NCBI GenBank assembly: GCA_003543245.1
Contig: DPJB01000025.1
Span: 123,045-164,746, forward strand
Source of the DNA: Moraxellaceae bacterium
GTDB taxonomy: Bacteria > Pseudomonadota > Gammaproteobacteria > Pseudomonadales > Moraxellaceae
Direction: 5' to 3'
DNA: 41,702 bases
Part shown: in pieces, positions 23,605 to 34,504 of the stretch
Layout of the letters: each line of letters begins with the position of its first letter
How positions within the stretch are numbered: the first letter of the stretch is position 1
Position numbers and translations under genes: made by a program
Notes under the pieces: model-generated
What the model was told of the DNA's origin: nothing
The model's input: the letters and a program-made list of their open reading frames with translations, nothing else
Databases searched by the model: none

Positions 23605-25080
23605 CTAGAGCCAGTAGGCGCCTAGCCGTGCAGTCTTTTCCTTGATTTTCATCATTAATGACCGCTTCTTCCATTTTGGAAGTGTTATCTCGGTTGACTC
23701 ATTGATGTCATTTGAAAACATGATGTTCATCTGTCTTGAGAAATCATGTCCAAGGATAACGGCATTAATTTCGTCGTTATGAAGAAAGCTGCGCAAGTCC
23801 ATGTTGCTTGATCCAACACTAGACCAGATTTCGTCAATGCAGACGGTCTTTGCGTGCATTACAGACCCTCGTCTCTCATGAATCCGGACGCCGCCACGAA
23901 GCAACTTCGTATAGTAGGATCGGCCCAGGTGAAAGATGGCCCAGGAATCCGATTTCTCCGGAAGCACCAGTCGGACATCAACACCTCGTTGCGCGGCATC
24001 AACAAGCGCCTTGAGTAACTGCGGGTCCGGTGCGAAGTAGGCAATGGTGAAGTGGGCCTCACTCTGTGCGTGAGTGATTGCCGACATCAATGTCAGGTAA
24101 ATAAGGTTTTTTGGGGCTGTTGGTGTGCTGCCGATGACGCGAACGATTTCGTTGCCATGCGATTTCAGTGTCGGGAAGTAGTCCCTGCTTGCCAGTTGAA
24201 CTCCCTTCTGGCGGGCCCAGGTGTCGATAAAAAGCTTCTGGAACTCGGCAACCACGGGGCCTTCAATCCTGATATGGGTGTCTCGCCAGCCGCCAGTGGA
24301 TTCCTGGGTTTCTGCGATTTTTTCTCTGGATCTGGTGTTTGATGGAGCGCTTGAGTAGGTGTCGCTGATGTTGACCCCGCCAGTAAAGGCTGTGTGTCCG
24401 TCAATGATAAGCTGCCGTCGATGGTCGCGATTGTTCAGCAGCCATGAGCGCTTGTTGCCTGTCAGCGGATTTACCGGATTAAACTCGAGTAACTGTATGC
24501 CGCCCTTGCGTAGTCGGTCATAAAATTCGGGTGTGGTCAACAGGCTGCCGATGCTGTCGTAAATGATGGAGACCTGTACCCCGGCAGACTGCCGCTCCAG
24601 TAATGCATCGGAAAACTGCATCCCCGTTATGCCGTCATCCAGGATGTAGGTTTCCATATTGATGTGGTTTTTTGCTGTGCGTATTGCGGCGAGCATTGCT
24701 CTGTAAGTGTCAGGCCCGTTCTGCAACAGGGTCACCTTGTTGCCGATGACCAAGGGGCTGTCGGTGTTGATGGCTTGTTCATAGGCAAGATGCCGCTGTA
24801 GCGGATCGCCATTATTGGTACCGTCCGTAAGCTTGTCCAGTATGGCGTCTGATCTTGCTGCAGGTACCTCGCCATGTGCTCCGTCCAGCGTGATCAGTCT
24901 TGTGTGTGGCTGGTTTCTGTCGGTGGATGCATCGGGCAGCGTGGCGCAGCCAGACAGGCTGAACAAAGTAACGGCAGCCAGTACGACAACCATTATTGCC
25001 GACTGTACGTGTGAACCGGAAAAAAGCCCGCACGGCATTCGCCGTACGGGCTTTTTTACAGGATAGACCAGTGTGTTCAC
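23605..25080 (-). CDS. Phospholipase D family lipoprotein (cardiolipin synthase-like)
   Basis: Two PLD motifs are present. The first reads H220-R-R222-x4-D227, so the usual HxK Lys is Arg. The second is intact (H-A-K-x4-D in VMHAKTVCIDE). Both are followed by the family's small-residue segments (GGVNISD and GSSNMD). A lipobox (LFSLSGC) indicates a lipid-anchored envelope protein; the length (491 or 462 residues) fits cardiolipin-synthase-like enzymes. These transfer phosphatidyl groups, but with the altered HKD the activity needs proof. The start is ambiguous: GTG at 25080 lies 18 bases after the upstream ompA-like stop with an AGGG nine bases before it, and would carry the only basic n-region; ATG at 24993 begins right at the hydrophobic core, but lies after a terminator hairpin. 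Confidence 0.85.
   Translation of the reverse strand: MNTLVYPVKKPVRRMPCGLFSGSHVQSAIMVVVLAAVTLFSLSGCATLPDASTDRNQPHTRLITLDGAHGEVPAARSDAILDKLTDGTNNGDPLQRHLAYEQAINTDSPLVIGNKVTLLQNGPDTYRAMLAAIRTAKNHINMETYILDDGITGMQFSDALLERQSAGVQVSIIYDSIGSLLTTPEFYDRLRKGGIQLLEFNPVNPLTGNKRSWLLNNRDHRRQLIIDGHTAFTGGVNISDTYSSAPSNTRSREKIAETQESTGGWRDTHIRIEGPVVAEFQKLFIDTWARQKGVQLASRDYFPTLKSHGNEIVRVIGSTPTAPKNLIYLTLMSAITHAQSEAHFTIAYFAPDPQLLKALVDAAQRGVDVRLVLPEKSDSWAIFHLGRSYYTKLLRGGVRIHERRGSVMHAKTVCIDEIWSSVGSSNMDLRSFLHNDEINAVILGHDFSRQMNIMFSNDINESTEITLPKWKKRSLMMKIKEKTARLGAYWL
25020..25058 (-). terminator. Terminator-like hairpin overlapping the start of the PLD-family gene
   Basis: A stem of AAAAAGCCCGCACGGC against GCCGTACGGGCTTTTT (15 of 16 positions complementary) with T-runs on both sides lies about 40 bases after the OmpA-family stop at 25099. 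It looks like a bidirectional terminator of the ompA-like gene. It also falls inside the possible N-terminal coding region of the phospholipase-D-family gene, where its stem would encode KKPVRR. Confidence 0.8.
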
Positions 25081-25098
25081 TGTCTCTGCCCTGGCGGT

Positions 25099-26601
25099 TT
25101 ATTTCTTGTAGGTCAGGATGATGTTGACCCGGCGATTTTCCTGTTGGTCTTCCAGCGATGTGCCATAAGTAACACGACGGGTCTGGCCATATCCTTCTGC
25201 GGAGAGTCGTGAGCGTGGGACACCAAGCTTGTCAACCAGGTGATTGACCACGATTTCTGCGCGACGTTTGGAGATGGTCATTGCTTCTTCTGTAGTGACT
25301 GAAGTGTTGCCGACATGCTTTCCTGCATGGCCCTCCACGGAGGCATTGACGGACGGATTTTCCTTGATGAACTTTGCTATGCTGCGAAGCTGGTCGCGGT
25401 ATGCCGGGTCAATTTCGGCACTGTACGGATCAAAATCCATTTCCAGCGCCATGGTGGTGCGGGCTGGTGCAACGGTGAGTCCTTCAATGTCCTGGGCACA
25501 GGCGATCACCGCATTGATGCGACGGTTTGCCCGCTGTCCTTCCGGAGTGCTGTTGTCAGCGATGGGGCGCATTTTCCCATAGCCAACAGCAGACAGCCGT
25601 GATGGAGCAATGTTGAACTTGTCAGTCAGGTATTTCACTGTGCTGTCTGCCCTTTGCTGGGACAGTTCAAGGTTGTACTGATCCGTTCCAATGTCATCGG
25701 AGTGACCTTCGATAACGGCTGTTGTGTCCGGGTATTTCTTCATGAATGTGCCGACGACACCAAGTCTTTCCTTGTCGTTAGCCTGTATTTCGCCTTCTTC
25801 AATCTCGAAATTAAGATCCAGAATACTGCAGTACTGGCTTGTTTTCCTGGCTACGGGAACAACAACGACAACTGGTGCAGGTTTTTGTGGTGCGGTTGTT
25901 GTGGTTGTTGTGGTTGTATCAGTAGATCGCTCTTCATTGCTCTTGTCATTTCCGCCGAAGCGGAAGACCAGACCAAGCGAAACAAGATCAATGTCACTCA
26001 TGTTGCCGATGGCATCATCAAGACGATAGCGCTCGGCCTCGGCACGTACACCGATGTTTCTGGTGAAGTCATACTGCAGGCCAAGGCCCATCTTGTAGCT
26101 TGCCCCTTTTTCACTGGGCGAGGGGGTAAGCACGGTGACAGCACCAGTGCCACTGAACGAGTCCTTGACGTCTGCATAGTTGACGCCAGCCCGGCCAAAG
26201 GCGGACAGCTTTTCGGTGAGGGGCAGTATGCCAACGACATCGACATTCAGGCCGCGCGCTTTCAGTGCGGCAGCGAGTGTGCCTGGTGGGGCGGTCACTG
26301 CGGTATAGCCAAACTCGCCAAGATCAAAGTAGCCACCCTCAACCGCAAAATGCTTGTTGAACTGATAGGCACCGAAGATCTTGAATCCGGTGTCCCGGTC
26401 TTCATTGGTGAGGCTGGTTGTCGAGAGGCCACTGTTCAGCAGCTCTGCAATAATACGTTCATCGTCAATCGTCGCGCGTGACTGGCCGATATTGAACCCA
26501 CCATACCAGCCATTCGTCTGGTCTTCAGAATTGGCAGTGGTACTGGTTAGTGCGGCGACAGATGCAAGAGCAAGCGCCAGTGATTTTTTCGCGAATTTCA
26601 T
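25099..26601 (-). CDS. OmpA-family outer membrane protein with two C-terminal OmpA domains
   Basis: This encodes 500 residues. A signal peptide (MKFAKKSLALALASVAALTS, cleaved near ANS-ED) is followed by an OmpA-type eight-stranded beta-barrel at about 28-217. A Thr8/Pro/Val-rich hinge follows (229-250), then two OmpA-like peptidoglycan-binding domains at about 258-368 and 385-500. The first domain has the diaminopimelate-binding pair Asp302 and Arg317, spaced exactly 15 residues. In the second, the equivalent of Asp302 is Gly427, while an Arg remains (446/447). The first domain is the typical wall anchor; the second is degenerate and may bind something else. The ribosome site is GGAG seven bases before the ATG, with a GC hairpin just upstream. 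An adjacent lipoprotein gene on the same strand follows the terminator. Confidence 0.93.
   Translation of the reverse strand: MKFAKKSLALALASVAALTSTTANSEDQTNGWYGGFNIGQSRATIDDERIIAELLNSGLSTTSLTNEDRDTGFKIFGAYQFNKHFAVEGGYFDLGEFGYTAVTAPPGTLAAALKARGLNVDVVGILPLTEKLSAFGRAGVNYADVKDSFSGTGAVTVLTPSPSEKGASYKMGLGLQYDFTRNIGVRAEAERYRLDDAIGNMSDIDLVSLGLVFRFGGNDKSNEERSTDTTTTTTTTAPQKPAPVVVVVPVARKTSQYCSILDLNFEIEEGEIQANDKERLGVVGTFMKKYPDTTAVIEGHSDDIGTDQYNLELSQQRADSTVKYLTDKFNIAPSRLSAVGYGKMRPIADNSTPEGQRANRRINAVIACAQDIEGLTVAPARTTMALEMDFDPYSAEIDPAYRDQLRSIAKFIKENPSVNASVEGHAGKHVGNTSVTTEEAMTISKRRAEIVVNHLVDKLGVPRSRLSAEGYGQTRRVTYGTSLEDQQENRRVNIILTYKK
25894..25917 (-). repeat. Trinucleotide/hexamer repeat encoding Thr8 in the OmpA hinge
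   Basis: The minus strand carries repeated ACA/ACC codons giving eight threonines in a row. Being in triplets, length changes by slippage would keep the reading frame and vary the hinge length. Confidence 0.7.
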
Positions 26602-26612
26602 GTCGTTCTCCA

Positions 26613-26630
26613 GGGGCGGATGGCCGCCCC
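26613..26630 (-). promoter_or_regulatory. GC hairpin in the ompA-like leader
   Basis: GGGGCGG (26613-26619) and CCGCCCC (26624-26630) can pair around ATGG. On the minus-strand message this stem ends directly before the ribosome site GGAG, so it could shape translation start. It may instead be a terminator of the upstream ice-binding gene, but it lacks a T-run. Confidence 0.45.
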
Positions 26631-26681
26631 CTTGTCAAATTGTTGTACGTCTACATGGCGCCGTTGAGTACAGGGTAATGA

Positions 26682-27992
26682 TTACTCGGGGCAACCATTG
26701 CCAGGTACGGATACAACATTGGAGTCGAAGACAAATGCACCTGCACTGAATGCTCCGGCCAGCAGTCGGCCACACGAAGTGGCGCCTGTTTCCATTGTTA
26801 TGCTTTCCGAAGCAAGGATGTTCCCGACGAATTCCGCATGTGTACCCAGCGTTGCTGATGTACCTACCTGCCACCAGACGTTTGATGCTTTTGCGCCATT
26901 CACAAGAAGGATACGGGTGTGTGCGGCAGGTGAAATTGCACCGGCGGCAATATCAAGCGAGTTGGATGACTGGAAGATGAAAACAGCTTCCGGGTCGCCC
27001 TGGGCGTCAAGCGTGATGTCACCTGTGATTCCGATGGTCGTGAGTGACTGGTAAAGACCCGGGAAGAACAGGTTGTCGCCTTCGACCAGTGCACTGCCTG
27101 TCGCATCTCCCAGTGTCGTTCCTGCCGGAAGATTTGTTGCGCCGTCAAGTGAGCCGGCAGCTGGTGGTCCTGCTGTTGGTGTGATGCTAAGAAACACAGC
27201 AAGCAGGTCTGCCTTGACTGCGCCCGAGGTGGCGCCTGCATCAGGAAAGAGCGGGCTGACAACCACGCCGTTATTGATGATGGGTGTTGAGCCATTACTG
27301 CCACACAGGCCAAACCCGCCGGCAGCATCAATCGTAACGGCATTACAGGTGGCATTAGGATCCAGCACAACGTCACCATTGATGGTGGTGAGTGGCAATG
27401 TGGTGGTGTTGGTGATGCCGGCTGTGGCGGCAATGCCGTAGGTTGAAATCAGGCCAAGTGTGACGGCAGGAAGGCAGACACCTGTCGGTGGTCCGGCAGT
27501 AAATGTCCAGGAGAAGTTTGCATCCATCTGGTTGGCTGGAACTGCCGCATCCTTGACGCCGCTGGCACCGCCGACGATGGTCACCGTATAGACAACACCA
27601 TCGGTAAGCGGCGTTTGTGGTGTAAAGGTTGCAGTGGTGCCTGTAGCGCCATCAAGCAGGATGCTGGTTGCAGTGACCGGTACCATCAGTTCATCGATAA
27701 CGGTGAACGTAGTGGCGTTTATGGTTGCATCCGCCATTCTGGCGCCGGATGGCACGTCAAACGTAGCGGCTATGCTTCGTGTCGGACATACCCCGATGGC
27801 GTTGGCGAGCGGCTTGAGGGTGAGCGGGTCAATGGTAGGGGGCTGGTTAACAGGGATGACCGGGGTTGTAGGGGTCTTGGAAAAGCTGCCGGCGCCAAGA
27901 ATTGGATCACGACTGCTGTCGCAGCCTGTCACTGCTGCGCACATTACCAGTGCCATTAGCAGCGATTTTGGATATCTGATTAAGGTTTTCAT
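26682..27992 (-). CDS. Ice-binding-like (DUF3494) lipoprotein with an N-terminal Ig-like domain
   Basis: This encodes 436 residues from the ATG at 27992, with AAGGG seven bases upstream. Residues 1-23 are a lipoprotein signal peptide with Cys24 in the lipobox (AAVTGC). A Pro/Thr-rich linker leads to a Big_5-type Ig-like domain at about 57-168 (ATINATTFTV...DGVVYTVTI...NFSWTFTAG). Residues about 175-430 are a DUF3494/ice-binding beta-solenoid: LGLISTYGIAATAGITNT at its start, then FPGLYQSLTTIGITGDITLD, FIFQSSNSLDIAAG, LLVNGAKASNVWWQVG, FVGNILASESITM and CGRLLAGA. The family binds ice in many cold-adapted microbes, but some members have other roles. The Cys-anchored form should sit on the cell surface or the periplasmic face, and the Ig-like domain would extend it outward. 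Confidence 0.9.
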   Translation of the reverse strand: MKTLIRYPKSLLMALVMCAAVTGCDSSRDPILGAGSFSKTPTTPVIPVNQPPTIDPLTLKPLANAIGVCPTRSIAATFDVPSGARMADATINATTFTVIDELMVPVTATSILLDGATGTTATFTPQTPLTDGVVYTVTIVGGASGVKDAAVPANQMDANFSWTFTAGPPTGVCLPAVTLGLISTYGIAATAGITNTTTLPLTTINGDVVLDPNATCNAVTIDAAGGFGLCGSNGSTPIINNGVVVSPLFPDAGATSGAVKADLLAVFLSITPTAGPPAAGSLDGATNLPAGTTLGDATGSALVEGDNLFFPGLYQSLTTIGITGDITLDAQGDPEAVFIFQSSNSLDIAAGAISPAAHTRILLVNGAKASNVWWQVGTSATLGTHAEFVGNILASESITMETGATSCGRLLAGAFSAGAFVFDSNVVSVPGNGCPE

Positions 27993-28473
27993 GTTTTTCC
28001 CTTGTTTGATCTGGTTCAAGAAGCGTCTGTATAGCCAGCTGCCCTGTAGTTGGTGTGCACGATGCCTGGCTTGAGGGTGAGTGACGTGCGTGGCTTTACT
28101 GCCTGCAGGATCGCCTGATTGCCAGGGTTGCTCTGTGCGCTGACGTACGCTCGCGTGATTATTTGTGCGACTTCATACAAAGAGCCCGTTGGAGTGCATG
28201 GCGAGGTGCGTCACTTGCATGTGCAAGAGACCGATGTGGATGCAGATTGATATAACCGGATTGACGGATGACGCAGGCATCGCCGGGAGGAGTGGTGGAC
28301 TTGCGAGGTGGGTGGCTTCAGTCAGCCGGGATCATGGCGGCAGCCTGCCTGCTGCCTTGTTGCCAGAAGTGGTTGTGATGCTGCCGTTGGTCGGTCTGCG
28401 ATAATCAGGGTGCAAGCGAGTGCTTGACGGACCTGACTATCGTTCAGCGGTCTTCAGGCCAATGCCTGCCAGT
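27993..28473. other. 0.48 kb intergenic region without a supported gene
   Basis: Between the ice-binding gene and acnA no convincing coding region, RNA gene or repeat is visible. The one open frame on the plus strand (28165-28404) has no ribosome site and does not look like a protein. The left part should hold the promoter of the ice-binding gene, the right part any terminator of acnA; neither is clearly recognisable. Confidence 0.6.
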
Positions 28474-31308
<2,835 letters not shown>

Positions 31309-31412
31309 GGCGTAAAACTCCTTTTGCGCTGTCGGCATGGCATGGAGGGCATGCCTTTGGGGACCGGTCAGGCATTCATTCTAGCCCCGTGTCGTCACAG
31401 ATGCGTACCCGG

Positions 31413-31434
31413 TCTCCCCCAAATGCGGGGGAGA
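31413..31434 (+). promoter_or_regulatory. Perfect 8-bp hairpin between divergent acnA and molybdopterin oxidoreductase genes
   Basis: TCTCCCCC (31413-31420) and GGGGGAGA (31427-31434) pair around a 6-nt loop. It lies 105 bases upstream of acnA and 36 bases upstream of the oxidoreductase start, so it may be in that gene's leader. It is not followed by T, so it does not look like a terminator. Confidence 0.4.
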
Positions 31435-31469
31435 GGGCTATGATCGGCACTCTTGCCAAGGAGGCCGTC

Positions 31470-33665
31470 ATGTCGCAACCCGCCCAGCACTTCCGTATCT
31501 GCCATCTCTGTGAAGCCATGTGCGGCGTGGTCATCGAGCATCAGGACGGCGAAATCCTTTCCATAAAGGGCGACAAGGCCGATCCGTTTTCCCGGGGGCA
31601 TATCTGTCCCAAGGCCGTTGCCCTCAAGGACCTGCATGAAGACCCGGACCGCTTGCGCCGGCCGATGAAGCGGGTGGCAACCGGCTGGGTGGAGGTGTCC
31701 TGGGAGGAGGCGTTCGACGAGGTGGAGAAAAACCTCAAGCGCATCCGGCAGCAAACCGGGGGCGACTCGATAGGCGTCTATCTGGGCAATCCCACCGTGC
31801 ATACACCGGCGCTGCTGGCCGTGCCGGCATTTGTGCATGCCCTGGGGGCCAGGCAGCGCTTCAGCGCCACATCCGTTGATCAGCTGCCCACCATGGTGGC
31901 CAACCAGCAGCTGTTCGGGCATCAGCTCCTGTTTCCGGTTCCAGACCTGGATCGCACGGATTTTCTCCTCATTGTCGGCGGCAATCCGGCCGCCTCGAAC
32001 GGCAGCCTGATGAGTGCGGGCGATGTGATGGGGCGCATCAAGGGCATTCGTGATCGCGGCGGGCGTGTCGTGGTGGTGGACCCGCGTCTCACTGAAACCG
32101 CCCTGAAGGCGGATGATCATGTGTTCATCCGGCCCGGCACGGATTTTTTCCTGCTGGCCGCCATGGCCTCGGAAATGTTTGATCGCGGCCTGGTGCGCCT
32201 GCGGGACCTTGAGCACCATGTGGAAGGCCTGGTGGAGTTGCAGCAGGCGCTGGCGCCATTTACGCCCGATACGGTGGCCGAGGTAACGGGCGTTGCAGCG
32301 GAGCGGATTCGCACGCTGGCTGCGGACATTGCCATGGCAGAGCGTGCCGCCATTTATGGCCGTGTCGGTGCCTGTACCCAGGAGTTCGGCGGCCTCACGG
32401 CATGGATGCTGCACATCCTGAACATCCTGACCGGCAATCTGGATCGTGAGGGCGGCATGATGTTCGCCACGCCGCCGCTCGATCTGGTGGGGCTGGGCTC
32501 ACCGGGCTCGTATGGCAAGCAGCGCTCCCGCGTGCGCCAGTTGCCGGCGTTCAGTGGCGAGTTGCCGGTATCGGTAATGGCCGAAGAAATCCTTACCCCG
32601 GGTGAGGGGCAGATCCGTGCGCTGGTCACCCATGCGGGTAATCCCGTGCTGTCCACGCCGAACGGCAAGCAAATGGATCATGCACTGGCATCACTGGAGT
32701 TCATGGTCTCCATCGACATCTACATCAATGAGACCACGCGGCATGCCCACTTCATCCTGCCGCCGGTGAGTCCCCTGGAGCGTTCGCACATGGAGGTGGG
32801 CTTGTCGCCACTGATGGTGCGCAATGCCGCCAAATGGTCGCCGGCCCTGTTCGAGGCCCCGGAGGATTCGCGCCAGGACTGGCAGATCCTCAGCGAGCTG
32901 ACGCAGCGCCTGAGCAGTACCAATGCCGTGCAGCGTGTGGCACGACGCGGGCTGCAACTGGTGGTTGATCAGCTGGGTCTGGATACCGGACTGGACCTGC
33001 TGTTGCGCACGGGGCCCTATGGCACGCATGCCACATTGTCGAAAAAGGGCAGCACCCCTGTGCAGAAGCTGCTCACGATGGTCAGGCCGAAAGACGGCCT
33101 GAGCCTGAAAAAGCTGCGTGAGAATCCGCACGGGATTGATCTGGGTCCGTTACGTCGGCAGCTACGTAGTCGACTGGAAACAAAGCGGCGCAGGATTCCG
33201 CTGGCCCTGCCCTTGTACCTGGATGACATTCCCCGTGCGCTTGAGCGCCTGCAGCCGCGTCAGCCGGGCGAGCTGCGCGTGATCGGGCGACGCCATGTGC
33301 GCAGCAACAACTCATGGATGCACAACTCGCACCGGCTGGTGAAGGGCCCCAACCGTTGCACGGCAATGCTGCATCCTGATGATGCGGCATTGCTGGGCAT
33401 TGCCAATGGCATGAGTGTGCGGGTGCAGTCGCGGGTGGGCGCCATCGAGTTACCCGCCGAGATTACGGAGTCCGTCATGCCGGGCGTGGTGTGTGTGCCG
33501 CACGGCTTTGGTCATGCTCGTGCCGGCGTGCAACTGCGCGTGGCGCGCAAGGAGGCGGCAGGAGCCAGCCTCAACGACATCACGGATGAGCGTTTTGTGG
33601 ATGCGATCACCGGGACGGCGGTCCTCAATGGCGTGTCGGTGAGGGTCGCGCCCATGGCCTCCTGA
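31470..33665 (+). CDS. Molybdopterin oxidoreductase with one Fe4S4 cluster
   Basis: This encodes 731 residues from the ATG at 31470, with AAGGAGG five bases upstream. The N-terminal domain has the cluster motif C11-x2-C14-x3-C18-x27-C46. Further on are the family features DFLLIVGGNPAASNGSL, GGRVVVVDPRLTETA and LNILTGNLDREGGMM. The C-terminal molybdopterin-dinucleotide-binding domain begins near residue 610 (RVIGRRHVRSNNSWMHN). It is a cytoplasmic DMSO-reductase-superfamily enzyme: there is no Tat signal and no partner subunit gene nearby. The active-site region reads SATSVDQLP with no Cys or Sec, so the metal ligand may be Ser or Asp. The substrate cannot be read; formate-dehydrogenase-like or BisC-like is as far as one can go. 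Confidence 0.9.
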   Translation: MSQPAQHFRICHLCEAMCGVVIEHQDGEILSIKGDKADPFSRGHICPKAVALKDLHEDPDRLRRPMKRVATGWVEVSWEEAFDEVEKNLKRIRQQTGGDSIGVYLGNPTVHTPALLAVPAFVHALGARQRFSATSVDQLPTMVANQQLFGHQLLFPVPDLDRTDFLLIVGGNPAASNGSLMSAGDVMGRIKGIRDRGGRVVVVDPRLTETALKADDHVFIRPGTDFFLLAAMASEMFDRGLVRLRDLEHHVEGLVELQQALAPFTPDTVAEVTGVAAERIRTLAADIAMAERAAIYGRVGACTQEFGGLTAWMLHILNILTGNLDREGGMMFATPPLDLVGLGSPGSYGKQRSRVRQLPAFSGELPVSVMAEEILTPGEGQIRALVTHAGNPVLSTPNGKQMDHALASLEFMVSIDIYINETTRHAHFILPPVSPLERSHMEVGLSPLMVRNAAKWSPALFEAPEDSRQDWQILSELTQRLSSTNAVQRVARRGLQLVVDQLGLDTGLDLLLRTGPYGTHATLSKKGSTPVQKLLTMVRPKDGLSLKKLRENPHGIDLGPLRRQLRSRLETKRRRIPLALPLYLDDIPRALERLQPRQPGELRVIGRRHVRSNNSWMHNSHRLVKGPNRCTAMLHPDDAALLGIANGMSVRVQSRVGAIELPAEITESVMPGVVCVPHGFGHARAGVQLRVARKEAAGASLNDITDERFVDAITGTAVLNGVSVRVAPMAS

Positions 33666-33843
33666 CCCGCTCCTGAACCGGATGCATGGGCCGGCCTGAA
33701 GAAGGGGCGGCCGGGCGGACCGGTGTAGCGGGCTGATCAGAAAATGTGCGAACTCCATCGCTCAGTTACAAACCGTGCTGGAATCAGCCGGCATCTTTTG
33801 CGACACTCCAAGTCATAAAGGCACATAAAAATGGCTTGAACCT

Positions 33844-34386
33844 ATGCGTTTTCAGGTACTTACCCTCATTTTCTCGATGTTGTGCATGGCCGGTCTGGCC
33901 CGTGCCGCCGAGATTCCACCGGAAATGCTGACCGATAATGAAGCGGTAGCCGCCGGCCAGGAGTTTGCGCCTGCCGACGCCCTTATGCCCTTTGATGACA
34001 TGGTGGTGGTGGCCCTGAGCCTGATCGGCACGCCCTACAAGTACGGCGGCAACAGTCCGGAAACCGGCTTTGATTGCAGTGGTCTGGTGCGTTACGTGCT
34101 GGGCCTGTCCAGTACGGTCACGCTGCCACGTACCTCGGCCGAGATGTACCGTATGGGCGGCAAGGAAGTGGCTCTGGACCAGCTGGTGCCGGGGGACCTG
34201 ATTTTCTTCCGGGTAAAGTCAAAGCGTATCAACCACGTGGCGGTGTACATCGGCGAAAACCGTTTTGTGCATGCGCCGTCGTCGGGCAACTTTGTGCGGG
34301 TGGATGTGCTGGGCAAGAACTACTGGCAGCGCTACATCACCGGTGCACGACGCGTCATTCCCGAAATGGTGGCCTCGCATCCCTGA
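33844..34386 (+). CDS. Exported NlpC/P60 (C40) peptidoglycan endopeptidase
   Basis: This encodes 180 residues. A signal peptide (MRFQVLTLIFSMLCMAGLAR, cleavage near AAE) precedes an NlpC/P60 domain at about 55-170. The catalytic residues are Cys78 in FDCSGLV, His131 in INHVAVY, and His143 in FVHAPSSG. The preceding motif GTPYKYGGNSPETG is standard. Enzymes of this type cut peptide stems in peptidoglycan during wall growth. No SH3 or LysM domain is present, so it is a minimal version, possibly held by other proteins. The next gene begins about 120 bases downstream. Confidence 0.93.
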   Translation: MRFQVLTLIFSMLCMAGLARAAEIPPEMLTDNEAVAAGQEFAPADALMPFDDMVVVALSLIGTPYKYGGNSPETGFDCSGLVRYVLGLSSTVTLPRTSAEMYRMGGKEVALDQLVPGDLIFFRVKSKRINHVAVYIGENRFVHAPSSGNFVRVDVLGKNYWQRYITGARRVIPEMVASHP

Positions 34387-34504
34387 TCGGGGCTGCCCTG
34401 CCTGACCCACTCCGGCGCTCGCCCGGAGCAAACCCCTTCCCGTATCATGCAACGCGCGCTGCCCCCATGGCGGTGCGCCTTGTCCTGTCTTGCCGGAGCT
34501 CCCC

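Noticed and set aside
28165..28404. A small open frame in the acnA-upstream gap
   Set aside because: It has no ribosome site and no coherent hydrophobic or charged pattern.
31395..32414. A 339-codon open frame on the minus strand
   Set aside because: It lies opposite the molybdopterin oxidoreductase with its cluster motif; it has a shadow-type composition rich in His, Gln and Gly.
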